A stretch of 64,000 nucleotides of DNA from Nymphalis io (GCF_905147045.1 NC_065901.1:5456001-5520000); one strand, 5' to 3'. Numbered from the stretch's first letter, positions 48,859 to 59,448 are shown. Notes: generated from the sequence alone by a model not told the origin. Made by a program: numbers and translations.

Positions 48859-49492
48859 AATGATTTAATTTTTTCAAAATATTGTTTGTAAGATTATTTT
48901 TTTTAAGATATTTATTTGTTTAGTTTTAGTATATATTTCTATTCTCAAGATAGCTTAATGTATGCTACCGTGGAACATCTAATCTGTTTCTCAGTTGCTA
49001 CATATTGCCTTGGGGAATAGTTACGGAATTCTACATTTGAATACATGCATGTGAAGACGTTGTTAGAGTAAAGATAACTGCGGGAATACCTTAATTTGGT
49101 ATAGAAATTATGTTAAATAGAAAATGATAATGATATGAAAGATATAACAATATTCATTTAAAATAAGAATTCGCCGTTATACGATACTTAAATTCAAATC
49201 ATATAATTATATATATATATTATAATAGTGTCACGATAGATAGATTAATATTCACGCTAAATATCTGTTTATAATAATGTGCTCAGGGGTTGAGAAATAC
49301 ATGGCGACAAAACTCGCGTGAGTCGGATTATATTCTGTCTCATGTTTTTATTCACCAACTCATACTTGGCTTTGCAACTTGGTACCACCCAATCATCACA
49401 TAATATTCCGCCAAATAGCAATACATAGTATTGGTGTATTCCGGTTTGAAGGGTGAGTGTACCAGTGTACACAGACACGAATGGGATATTTT
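48859..49492 (+). repeat. Tandem segmental duplication, block B (copy 2)
   Basis: Second copy of 45665-46298. Here the SINE-A copy continues past the boundary, showing that this right flank is the ancestral one. Confidence 0.92.
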
Positions 49493-49586
49493 TATTCCCA
49501 AAGTTGATGGCATTAGCGATATGAGGGACGGTTAATATTTCTTGGTGGTCTAATTGCTAGTCTGCCTTTTTAGAAGAAAATAAAAG
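49366..49586 (+). repeat. SINE-A copy spanning the duplication edge
   Basis: 'ttggctttgcaacttggtac', 'ggtttgaagggtgagtgtac', 'tcccaaagttgatggcatt' and 'gggacggttaatatttctt' run in SINE-A order, ending near 'ctgcctttttagaagaaaat'. The 'cttaccatcagg' motif is deleted. The first 127 bases also exist at 46172-46298. Confidence 0.75.
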
Positions 49587-50085
49587 TAGAGTGGACAGCA
49601 GTTCTTCCCTTATAATCACCGGTGACAACTTGACAGCTTGTTGGTTTAATTGATTAATGATATTCGAATAACTCCATAATCTTGTTAACTTCGATAAAAA
49701 TGACATTGCTACATGCTTAAGAAGCAGTTTTAAACGTAGCCTTATATTAACTTGTCGCTTTCACCTACGGCTATCATTAACGACCGTTGACGTCAATTTA
49801 TCATCAATGTAATCTAATTTCATACACGAATTTAAATAGCTGTTGAATTTAGGTCAAAGGGTTATAGGTTTCCAAGGTTTTCTCTTTCAACTTATGTTCG
49901 TATACGAAAACAATTTTCTTAGTGACTTATTCAAAAGTAATGGGAACAACATGTTTTCGAATCTTATAATATGATTTATAAATTATCAGGGACTAAGGAT
50001 TGATTAACATATTAATATTTGAGATTATTGTTGTTATGCGAAGTTTATACAAGCTGGAAACTGGATCAAATTATTTAACTGGTTG
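49587..50085. other. AT-rich DNA, no gene seen
   Basis: No recognised repeat or coding signal. Confidence 0.5.
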
Positions 50086-50641
50086 ACGAGCCGGTTGGCG
50101 TGGTTGGCAGAACACTTGCTTTTCACGCCGAAGGTTGTGGGTTCGATTCCCACCCAGGACAGACATTTGTGTGCTTGAACATGTCTGTTTGTCCTGAGTC
50201 TGGGTGTAATTATCTATATAAGTATTTACTAAAGAAAAGTAAAGCCTAACTGTGACATCAATTCCATCGCGCACAAAGAAATTTGGCAACTCCTTTCTTT
50301 GTCGCACTACCAAAAAATGGAATTCCTTACCAGCTCACGTGTTCCCCTCCTCTTACAACCATGGTTCCTTCAAACGAGGCGTGAAGAAGCATCTTGCGGG
50401 CCGGCAAGGCGGGAACGGCTAGTACAGAACATTCTTCCCATCTTACTACCACTTACCATCAGGTGGAGTTGAGTCATTTGCCATCCCGGGGCATATATAA
50501 AAAAAGTAGTATATGTAGTATATCAGTTGTCTGGTTTCTATAGCACAAGCTTTGTACAAGCTTAATTTGGGATCGGATGCCCGTGTGTGAAAAATGTCCT
50601 AGGATATTATTATTATTATTATTATTATTGGTATTATTATT
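50086..50641 (+). mobile_element. SINE-E, tRNA-derived SINE split by a LINE insertion
   Basis: A tRNA-like head with a perfect B box (GGTTCGATTCC, 50140-50150) leads into 'tgtctgtttgtcctgagtct' and 'taattatctatataagta'. After the inserted LINE (50242-50501) the SINE resumes with 'gtatatcagttgtctggttt' and 'atagcacaagctttgtacaa', and ends in an ATT microsatellite at 50604-50640. Related fragments lie at 37605 and 61590. Confidence 0.85.
50242..50501 (+). mobile_element. Jockey/CR1-type LINE 3' end nested in SINE-E
   Basis: Begins within the ORF2 C-terminus at 'gcctaactgtgacatcaatt', corresponding to 16792. It contains 'AHVFPSSYNHGSF'-type coding sequence, then 'ccacttaccatcaggtgg' and a short poly(A). 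The 7-bp direct repeat 'aaaagta' flanks it at 50235-50241 and 50502-50508. It is a severely 5'-truncated retrotransposition of the same LINE family as at 16498. Confidence 0.85.
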
Positions 50642-53331
50642 CAATATAAATCCATTATATGTCATTTAATAATAAAATATAAAAAAAAAATCATTACACT
50701 CCTAAATAACGATATAATTTTTCGCTGGACTAAAGCGAGTTTCAAACGGATGGTGAAATTAATCTTAGTTAAAATATTACTCATCCTAACTGTAGTTATC
50801 TTTATACTATATACCTATTCTCAAATTTGTATTTGATGTATCGATCTGTTTGACGGAATTGACGGAAATGGCAAAGCCATTTAAAAATCCTTGCAATCTA
50901 TTTAAGAAGCAACTGATTTATAATAAAATACCTTTACTTTTGTAATAATTATTACAATATTATTTTTAAAACAATTTTTAAAATTTTGTTTCTCTTATAG
51001 ACAAGGCGGAAATAAAAGTCATAAAAGGCTATGCTAGGCTATTATAATAGGTATGTATCATTATTTTAAGACATGCTGACATTATTAGTGTTAAACACGT
51101 TGCAATTAAAGCTATAAGTCAGCCGTATCGTATGATGTAGTTATTTTAAGAGCAATTAAATAATTCAGCTAAAATTGTATTACTTTAATAACTAAGCGTG
51201 TACTGCTATTGTAAATGTTGTTCGAGGCACGTTTTCTGAACAAAATTTTCGAAGATTCGATTATTCAATTTCCGAATGCTTGAAAACGAAAGCTTTTCCG
51301 AATACAAAGTTAACAAAATGATATTGGCTTGACATTGGATTGAGAACCGACAATTTTGGGTCAAAGAGAAATTACTTCCAACAGGCCAAGCTTATATAGG
51401 CACGATATAATTTATATGTTATATAGACTGAGATAATATTTACATTAAAAAATACTTTACCTGCAAAATATTATTATTTTCTATTTTTAACATTTCAGCT
51501 TAAATGTTTAATTAACACATCCAAAATACTTATTTCTTACTTCATCTTAATAATAAATTGTATTACTAAAAATGTTAAAAAAATATACTTACATTTTTTT
51601 TGTACTAAGAATAATAAAATGTCGCATTTTAGTCGAAATGTAAATGAAACAATAGACTTGAACTATTTTTATTCTATTCATCAGATTCGTATGTCACCCG
51701 CGCGCAATAAAATTCATTTTCATAAAATTCTTATTTTCGTGTAGACTGGAGGTCGTAAAACCATAGAAACTACTATAGTTATGGTAAATATATTTTACGC
51801 TTACCGAAACGTAAAACACTCCATTATTAGTATGTGTTTTACATAAATGAAATAAAATTAAATTTCAAAATAACTCACGTTTTTCTTGGTTTACGCTTAT
51901 TATTTTGTTCTATTAAAAAATATATATGTCATACATTACAGCTATCAACTATATTGAGTTACGGATATTTTCATTTCATTTGAAAGCAGTGATGTTTTAA
52001 GCTTAAAATAAGTGCTCATTGAAATATGTGATTTATATATTAATATCAAAAAACGACTTTCGGTATCGTGATAAAATTCTGACTCTACCCACAAAAGCAA
52101 TTAAGCAAAATTAAGGTAAATTATAAAAAAAAATATATTATTCTTTTATACCCAGCGACGAAGGTTAATATCACAGCCTTTACAGATGCAACTCGACATT
52201 AGGTACATCCATTCATATTAATTGTTTAAACTGATGTTATAAAACTTATTTACAATTTTTATTAAAATGAAACATTTTGAATCGCTAAACACTGAGACTC
52301 CTAACGAAATCACGAACTCCTTTTAACGGTTCTACACACAATTATTTATAAATTATACAATTTGTAAGACGAGAGTGACACATTACTATTTATATTGAAT
52401 TCGACGAACGTGACAGCCGGCTTATCAAACATTTCATACGCGCTACGCTAGTCCATATTTTTTGCTATTGTAAACCAGTCATTTTGCGCAAATAATGGTT
52501 CATTGGTGGATTAAAGAGTGACATTTCGACGGATTTGACTCAGAGTCTATGTACAAAGCGGGGTGCAAAACGCAACACTTCCCCCTTACGCGGCGAGGTT
52601 CCAACTGAATCACCCTCGATTCGATGCCTCCGCCCAACATAGAGCGCTTGCTCGACTGCCTTCCAAAATAACGTTCAATCTTACGTACATCACCTTAGAG
52701 TTTAATTTTCTATAACATTTACACTGTGGTGAAGAAGATTCGTGCTTCGTTCTCTTTAAGCGGCCAATACGCATGTCCACGACATTGTGTAATATATATA
52801 ATTTTGTATAGAGGGCATAGTTTCCTTGTACATTTAGATTTTCAGAGTTCAAGGACTTTTCCAATATTTGTTAAAGTTTCGACAAAGGATAACTTTTAAA
52901 ATTAATTTGTGCTTTTAATTAAGTCATATAGAATATTTAATTATGATAAGTGGTTCATGACATATTATGATACGTAATATTTTAAAAATAAATTCCGAGT
53001 CTGTCGTTTTTAATGTCATTGCACTTTTGTTCTAAATATATTTACGTTATTACATTACATACGTTAAATTAATATTTTAACATTTCTGAGTAATTTATTT
53101 TATTCTGAGATCCAAACAACTTTTATAAATTAATTTTATGAAATAAATATTTCAGGATACGTTTTTCCTTTGTGATTTTTGCTTGAGATCGAATATCGAA
53201 AGAAGATGACCATAATAAATTGATTCTAATATATCTAACGTGTGTCTTTGTCGTGCTTAGACAGGTGTTAAAAGATTTACAAAATATATTTTAAGTTATT
53301 GTATATTTTTCAAATTATAGATCTTTTAAAA
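50642..53331. other. Long AT-rich block, no gene seen
   Basis: 2.7 kb without a recognised repeat. 52380-52700 is less AT-rich, but its 84-codon minus-strand frame has no motif. Confidence 0.5.
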
Positions 53332-53625
53332 TTTTTTTTTTTTATAGAATAGGAAGGTGGACGAGCATATGGGCCACCTGATGGTAAGTGGTCACCAAAC
53401 GCTCTTAGACATTGGCATTGTAAGAAATGTCAACCATCGCTTATAGCCAATGCGCCACCAACCTTGGGAACTAAGATTTTATGTCCCTTGTGCCTGTAAT
53501 TACACTAGCTCACTCACCCTTCAAACCGGAACACAACAATATCAAGTATTGCTGTTTTGCGGTAGAATATCTGATGAGTGGGTGGTACCTACCCAGACGA
53601 GCTTGCACAAAGCCCTACCACCAGT
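53332..53625 (-). mobile_element. SINE-A, full-length, well preserved
   Basis: Has a T12 run (poly(A) on the minus strand), 'cgagcatatgggccacctga' and the complete body to 'ccctaccaccagt'. It is nearly the same as 13359. The 105-codon frame that runs out of it is accidental. Confidence 0.88.
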
Positions 53626-53627
53626 AA

Positions 53628-54167
53628 ATAAATATTTTATGCACCGACACGACTGTACTTTATTATTAAACGCCTTTGTTCATTTAACGTTCCTTTCTTT
53701 GAGAAGCGCGTTCGAATTCAACATAACGCAATTTACATGTGGTCCGCTCACATCCTTCAAAGGATGAATGGGAAATATATTCATTTCCTACTCAACTTGT
53801 AGATTACGTCTCAATTTATGCCCGAATTGCTAGCAATCGTTTATTATATATTATATAAAATTATTATATTTTTCTGAACATCTTTTATGGAATAGATTCT
53901 ACGCTTACAATATTGGCTCTTGTTTTGCATTTATTGAACAACGCGTATTATATTACTATCTGTAAGACCTTGTAGTCAGTCTGGTTTTCTTCTGTTATTA
54001 ATATGACGACTGTATGCGTTTTTGTATATATTTGTACGTATTTTATTACTATAAACTATAACGTTTACTCTTAATTATGTTCATCTGACGCTATGCCCCA
54101 TCTATTAATTTTAATGAAATTAATAAATTTAATGTATTGTCTCAGAAGATGACACATTAAATGTTAA
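53628..54167. other. AT-rich DNA, no gene seen
   Basis: No recognised repeat or coding signal. Confidence 0.5.
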
Positions 54168-54180
54168 TAATATGTGTTCT

Positions 54181-54499
54181 GAAGCCGAGATGGCCTAGTG
54201 GTAAGAACGCGTGAATCTTAACCGATGATCGTGGGTTCAAACCCGGGCAAGCACCACTGAATTTTCATGTGCTTAATTTGTGTTTATAATTCATCTCGTG
54301 CTTAACGGTGAAGGAAAACATCGTGAGGAAACCTGCATGTGTCTAATTTCATTGAAATTCTGCCACATGTGTATTCTACCAACCCGCATTGGAGCAGCAT
54401 GGTGGAATAAGCTCCAAACCTTCTCCTCAAAAGGGAGAGGAGACCTTAGCCCAGCAGTGGGACATTAATAGGCTGTTATTGTTGTTGTTTGTTGTATTG
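54181..54499 (+). mobile_element. SINE-D, complete, with 13-bp target-site duplication
   Basis: A box TGGCCTAGTGG (54191-54201) and B box GGTTCAAACCC (54234-54244) are intact. The body is nearly identical to the copy at 26590. The tail 'gcccagcagtgggacattaa' runs into 'taggctgttattgttgttgt', a short-repeat tail. The 13-bp repeat 'taatatgtgttct' flanks it at 54168-54180 and 54500-54512. A recent insertion. Confidence 0.92.
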
Positions 54500-54512
54500 T
54501 AATATGTGTTCT

Positions 54513-55124
54513 TATAAACAATTATTACTACTTAACTTTATAGAGAATTGTTACTATAAAAATATATATATTTTCACGCTTGTATATTACTTCTAACATG
54601 TGCTGGATATAAATAATAGGAATATTATAAAATTTGAATCTAAGCTGAAGTAAAAATTAACTTTAATATGTTCAATTAAAAACTAGTCAAATTTTATATA
54701 ATCTACGAAGTTTTTTCATTATTTTAATATCCTTAAGACCTTTTCAAAGTCATGCAGGCAACCTCTCAACATTTTCATTCTATGCAGAGAAAAAAAAATA
54801 CAGAGTTACTTCCTTAAATTTAAGCAAGTAACCTTCAGTTTTTTACCCATCTATACTACAATCTTGCTCGTAATAGGGCTTCGGTTTAATGTATAATGAG
54901 ATGAATCCCTTAATATTTTATGCAATGAAAGAGAAAAGTCGCCTTTAAGAACTTTCTCCGTAAGTTTAAATGGCATTTCAATAATTTATGCAAATCTTTA
55001 ATAAGACACTAAATTTTTAATATTAAAATTCTCATTCGAATATTCTAGGTATGCACGACTTTAGTGCTGCAGTGAATATTTTCAAGACTATTAATAAAAA
55101 CGATGGCATAGTTTATATTATATA
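54513..55124. other. AT-rich DNA, no gene seen
   Basis: No recognised repeat or coding signal. Confidence 0.5.
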
Positions 55125-55375
55125 AACGCTAGGAGATCGGGTTTAGTGACTATGCAAGCGTCACTAAATTTTCATAGGCTTTATTTGTATTTATAATCCA
55201 TTTCGAGTTTGGTGTTGAACGAAAACCTCACGTGAAAAATTTAGGTAACGGAGAAAAATCTAGTCCATTATTAACTCACATTGGTGTAGCGTGATTGAAT
55301 AAAGAACAAGCCATCTCCTCAAAAGGAGTGGGCCAGAGACCAGTATTGGCACATTTACAGACAGTCACTTTAATT
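55125..55375 (+). repeat. SINE-D copy, highly diverged
   Basis: 'cgtcactaaattttcatagg', 'tttgtatttataatccattt', 'tcacattggtgtagcgtgat' and 'cagtattggcacatttacag' follow SINE-D order over its full length. The head is barely visible. Confidence 0.65.
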
Positions 55376-55860
55376 AAAATTATTTTAAAAAAGTATATAA
55401 TAAGTATAGTAAAGTAATACATTCTATTTCTCAAAATATTCATTATCTACATTTTTATTAATCGTGATCGATAAGGGTTCATCAAAATGAAATGTAACGA
55501 GATATTTTTGTGGTCTGCTAATCACGATTTAGGATGAAAACAACTGAACAATGACTCGCTAAGCTTCGCTCAATTATTTGATAGAATTCTGTCAGAATAG
55601 TTTAGAGTTTTTGTTATTAATGACGTAACAATATTATATACACATTAAGCTATACACGTCACTCTTCATTGAATTTAAATGGTCTTTTTATAATCAGGTA
55701 AGATTTTCTCTTAGTTTCCGATTATATTTTCTATCAGCCAAGTCAAGTAATGTTTATAAAACACCTCGAGGTGTCTTCAGTAATCATGAAAAAATATATA
55801 GCCAAATTTTGTTAATTTTTGTTTCTGTTCTTTATTTAAATATTTTATAATTTGTACATT
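55376..55860. other. AT-rich DNA, no gene seen
   Basis: No recognised repeat or coding signal. Confidence 0.5.
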
Positions 55861-56010
55861 TATATATACGGCTATTTATTTATATTTATATATATATATA
55901 TACAACGCAAGACCACACACTGCACAACAAACAACCGTACTCCTCGGACCTTGCTCCAACAGATTACCATTTTTTCCGGAATGCTATTTATATAATAATA
56001 GCCGTATATA
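55861..56010. repeat. TA-rich hairpin enclosing a mariner scrap
   Basis: 'tatatatacggctatt' at the left and 'aatagccgtatatata' at about 55997-56012 are inverted copies. Between them, at 55902-55982, lie 81 bases identical to two parts of the mariner at 57959-57993 and 58038-58083. The intervening 44 mariner bases are absent, and 'acc' is shared at the joint. Confidence 0.8.
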
Positions 56011-56030
56011 TATTATAATATAAATACCCG

Positions 56031-56035
<5 letters not shown>

Positions 56036-56078
<43 letters not shown>
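56036..56078. repeat. TA dinucleotide microsatellite
   Basis: About 20 uninterrupted TA units, followed by another 'tagccg' like those bounding the hairpin just upstream. Confidence 0.9.
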
Positions 56079-56079
<1 letters not shown>

Positions 56080-56309
56080 CCGTCCCTACCTATTAAAAAA
56101 GAAATGTTATGTGCAATATCCATATTAATTATAGTCAAATTACTTTTACTATTTACTTTTAATCAAACTCTAAACATAGGTATTGTGTTTGAGAATGGTG
56201 TATTTTACTATAATTAGTTATATTTAGTTTAAGTGAATGTAAAGCATGTGTTACATGTATTTTATGTACAACTGTTGGAGGTCCAAATAAACAAAATAAA
56301 GTAAATGTT

Positions 56310-56550
56310 ACACAGCTGGGCAAATGCTCAAACGATATCATATTTTTTTAAGAAAAATATTTGAAGGACTGTTTCCCCATAAAGTTTCAGAGCGGGTTGG
56401 TGAAAACAAGTGTGACTAAACTAAATCCAACACTTATCTTTCAATGCCAAGCACTAAAAATTAAGCACACGAAAACTCAGTCGTGCTTGTCTGACTTCGA
56501 ACTTGTGGCCTTCAGTTAAGATGTTCTATCCACTACACCTCTCGGGTCCC
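56310..56550 (-). repeat. SINE-D copy, diverged
   Basis: The plus strand shows the tail 'cacagctgggcaaatgctca', 'cagagcgggttggtgaaaac', 'aatgccaagcactaaaaatt' and the head region 'agatgttctatccactacac'. The whole length is represented with several deletions. Confidence 0.7.
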
Positions 56551-57050
56551 GAGTTCAGTGTTAAAACATTCCTTTTTTAACTTAGCTAATGTCGTCCATC
56601 ATACACCTTATACTGAATTATTTGTCGCTTCTTTAATACGAGTATTTGATATGTGCGTGTTTCGTAGCGAAGTGACAAATTGACTTTAGTAACGGCACGC
56701 ATGAGCTGCCTATAAGAATTACGTCATACATCGGCTTACAATAAAGCTTATCATAACAGACTTCTTATATTGAAATATATTTGTTGTATTATTATTTTAT
56801 ATTTTAATTTGAATTATATGTAGGTTTTGATTATATTTATTTACATGTATGTGAAAATGAAAATATTTAGTATGGTTATGCAAAAGCTAAATTAATTTGT
56901 ATACAAATACTTGCATAAACAATCTGACTTTTTGGTAATAATGCAATTTTTAAAACATACAAACATATATATAGACACCTGTAACATACTCATTATATGA
57001 TCATACACCTATGTAAACGTCTTATCAAATAAATATTAGAGGACCTAATA

Positions 57051-57082
<32 letters not shown>

Positions 57083-57299
57083 TAAATTAGCGTTTTGTCG
57101 TACTGACCACTTTGATCTGAAATATCTCTTCTTTGGTGATGAATTTAAAATTAAAATTTATAAATTAATTTAGCTGGTACATTTGAATTTTGAAAACAAT
57201 TCATTTGTTTTTTCCTCGGAAATATCGGTATATTTACGAGTTCTACCGTGGCGCCAGTGCTGCAGAAACAACTCGAGGGATTAAATATATATATGTATA
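56551..57299. other. AT-rich DNA with CATA microsatellite
   Basis: A tetranucleotide repeat (CATA, about eight units) lies at 57050-57080. No gene is seen. Confidence 0.6.
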
Positions 57300-58322
57300 G
57301 ATATAGATATGTACGGTGCTGGTGTCGCAAAAGAAAGTACGGTATGTTTTTGGTTTCAAAGTTTTCGTTCTGAAAATTTCGACCTTCAGAACCAACCCCG
57401 TGGACCGCCGGTGACCAAAGTGGAAAATGAAAATTTAAAGGCTATTGTGGAAGCGGATCCATCACAAAGCACTTCAGAGATAGCTGCAGGCTTCGGGGTA
57501 AGTGATAAAACTGTATTAATCCACTTGAAGCAAATCGGGAAAGTAAAAAAAACTTGAACGATGGGTACCTCATGAATTGAGGGAATCGAACTTGCAAACA
57601 CGCATCGACTGCTGTGTTACTTTGCTCAACCGACACAATAATGAAGGGATTTTAAATCGAATCATTACTTGTGATGAAAAGTGGATACTGTACGATAATC
57701 TAAAGTGCTCGTCGCAATGGCTGAACTCTAGAGACCCAGCTAAATCCTGCCCTAAACGAAAATTTACTCAGAAAAAGTTACTTGTGAGTGTTTGGTGGAC
57801 TAGCGCCGGTGACGTTCACTACAGATTTCTAAAATCTGGCCAAACGATTACGGCAGATATCAGCCGTTGTTTTTGTCAGCAACTGCAAACCATGAAGGAT
57901 GAACTAGCTGCTAAACAACCGAAATTGGTCATTCGCTCTAGGCCACTGCTGCTTCACGACAACGCAAGACCACACACTGCACAACAAACAACCACTAAGT
58001 TAGATGAGCTACAATTGGAATGTCTGCGACATCCACCGTACTCCTCGGACCTTGCTCCAACAGATTACCATTTTTTCCGGAATTTGGACAACTTCTTACA
58101 AGGAAAAAAATTCAACTCCGATGCGGCAGTCCAAAGCGCCAAAGAGTTTATTGATTCTGGCCCCCATGGTTTTTTTAGTAAAGGGATCAATGAACTACCT
58201 ATGAGATGGCAAAAGTGAATAGATCACAACGGTGAATACTTTGATTAATTAAATATATTTTCCAAATATATTGACTTTATATACTTCCCGTACAAAACGC
58301 CAATTTCATATGTAAGGCCCTA
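57300..58322 (+). mobile_element. Mariner (cecropia-type) DNA transposon, 5'-truncated
   Basis: A transposase pseudogene is followed by a likely 3' terminal inverted repeat 'caatttcatatgtaaggccc' ending at 58320, then TA at 58321-58322, as expected for mariner insertion into TA. No matching 5' inverted repeat is seen upstream. Homology begins next to a TA/GATA-rich tract at about 57300, so the left end has been lost. SINE-A starts 14 bases after the TA. Confidence 0.88.
57309..58218 (+). pseudogene. Mariner transposase, frameshifted
   Basis: The protein resembles the cecropia mariner subfamily, which includes the human SETMAR transposase domain. An N-terminal helix-turn-helix part survives: 'ESTVCFWFQSF', then 'AIVEADPSQSTSEIAAGFGV' and 'TVLIHLKQIGKVKK'. 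The catalytic triad of the D,D34D type is present as 'ITCDEKW', 'LLHDNARPHT' and 'YSSDLAPTDYHFF'. An extra A in the run at 57545-57552 shifts the frame, and the second frame continues through 'RWVPHEL' to 'LPMRWQK'. TGA at 58216-58218 replaces a codon of the usual C-terminal motif; 'IDHNGEYFD' follows in the same frame to TAA 58246-58248. The first residues of the family's usual roughly 345-aa protein are missing. A small insertion is likely at 'ADISRCFCQQL' and a one-codon loss at 'AVQSAKEF'. Not functional. Confidence 0.92.
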
Positions 58323-58335
58323 ATATTTGAGTATT

Positions 58336-58621
58336 CTTTTATAGAATAGGAAGGCGGACGAGCATATGGGCTACCTGATGGTAAGTGATCACCAACGCCC
58401 ATAGACATTGTCATTGTAAGAAATGTTAACCATCGCTTACATCACCAATGCCCCACCAACCTTGGGAACTACGATGTTATGACCCTTGTGCCTGTAATAA
58501 CACTGGCTCACTCACCCTTCAAACCGAAACACAACAATACCAAGTACTGCTGTTTTCGGTAGAACATCTAATGAGTGGGTGGTACCTACCCAGACGAGCT
58601 TGCACAAAGCTCCACCACTAG
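58336..58621 (-). mobile_element. SINE-A, full-length, without long poly(A)
   Basis: The antisense element runs from 'ttttatagaataggaaggcg' to 'gctccaccacta'. It is complete in the body with about a dozen visible changes from 13359. The right end 'ccaccacta' is altered. Confidence 0.85.
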
Positions 58622-58622
58622 C

Positions 58623-59061
58623 GGTTCTTTTGATAGTTTTTCTTATTTTCTTTTCAAAACCGATACTAATTTTTACTTTGACGATGATAAAAAACTACAA
58701 TTAAAATTAATAAATCATCAAATTTAAGATATATATCATTTCTCTGTTGATAAATCTTACATTCCATAATCAAATTAGCATTATAACTGAAAACACGCCA
58801 TTGAAAAAAATCATCATCATTTAGCCTATCGCAGTCCATTGATTTATATAAGCAGTAAAGGTGCGCTAAGGCTCCTTGTTATGACCTTCAAGAACCAGAT
58901 GAGTTTCAATTCAGAAAATAAAAGCGCACAATAAAATTTTTCTTAATTTCCATATTTATTATGACAGATATAAATCTATGTCTTTTTTCTTCTTTTGTTT
59001 ATATACAGCTTAATTTTATAAACAACTCAACTATCATTGAAAGCTTCATCTATCTTCAGCT
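58623..59061. other. AT-rich DNA with one LINE-tail scrap
   Basis: 58807-58890 reads 'atcatcatcatttagcctat' and 'cgcagtccattgattta'. This is the antisense of a repeat tail I recall as common in Lepidoptera (GATGAT-type end with 'ggactgcgataggct'). The rest is unrecognised. Confidence 0.45.
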
Positions 59062-59147
59062 TCATAAGTAGAATATCTGATGAGTGGGTGGTACCTACCC
59101 TGGGAATCTCGTGTGGACGAGCTTGTACAAAGCTCTACCACCAGTAA
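59062..59147 (-). repeat. SINE-A 5'-end fragment with a short insertion
   Basis: 'agtagaatatctgatgagtg' to 'gctctaccaccagta' is the antisense SINE-A 5' end. Between 'cctaccc' and 'gacgagcttg', where other copies are continuous, about 14 bases ('tgggaatctcgtgtg') are inserted. Confidence 0.75.
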
Positions 59148-59448
59148 ATACACTGACGGGATAACTTATGCCGGATTCTACTAAGCAATACTAACGTTAG
59201 TTTATTTTCGATGTTGATATGGCAGTCTCTATGTTTTTAATAGACCGTATAAGACTTGTCTCATTACTCAGGCTTGATTGTGCGATAGCGCACGCATTGT
59301 ATTTTCATCCCTTTGTCACTGTATTCCATTTCATGCCGTACAGGAATTATTAACTCTTTGTTTTAAATTACCGTACTTTTTCAACTGTTATACTTTGTTT
59401 TTTTTTTGTTTTTAAAAGTTTTTTTTTTAATTATAAAAGTTAAAAACA
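59148..59448. other. AT-rich DNA, no gene seen
   Basis: Ends with poly(T) tracts at about 59400 and 59420. Nothing is recognised. Confidence 0.5.

Noticed and set aside
50140..50160. Possible tRNA gene at a perfect B box
   Set aside because: It is the head of SINE-E, with the body and microsatellite tail following.
52380..52864. Less AT-rich stretch with an 84-codon minus-strand frame
   Set aside because: No motif, no promoter-like or splice signals that I can defend, and no repeat match.
53450..53767. 105-codon plus-strand frame
   Set aside because: Two thirds is antisense SINE-A and the same short peptide recurs in every well-kept SINE-A copy, so it reflects the repeat.
54184..54256. Possible functional tRNA gene
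   Set aside because: A and B boxes are present but the arms do not form a convincing cloverleaf, and the sequence continues into a SINE body and tail.
57050..57080. CRISPR-like or tandem array
   Set aside because: Simple CATA microsatellite without spacers; no prokaryotic features exist in the window.
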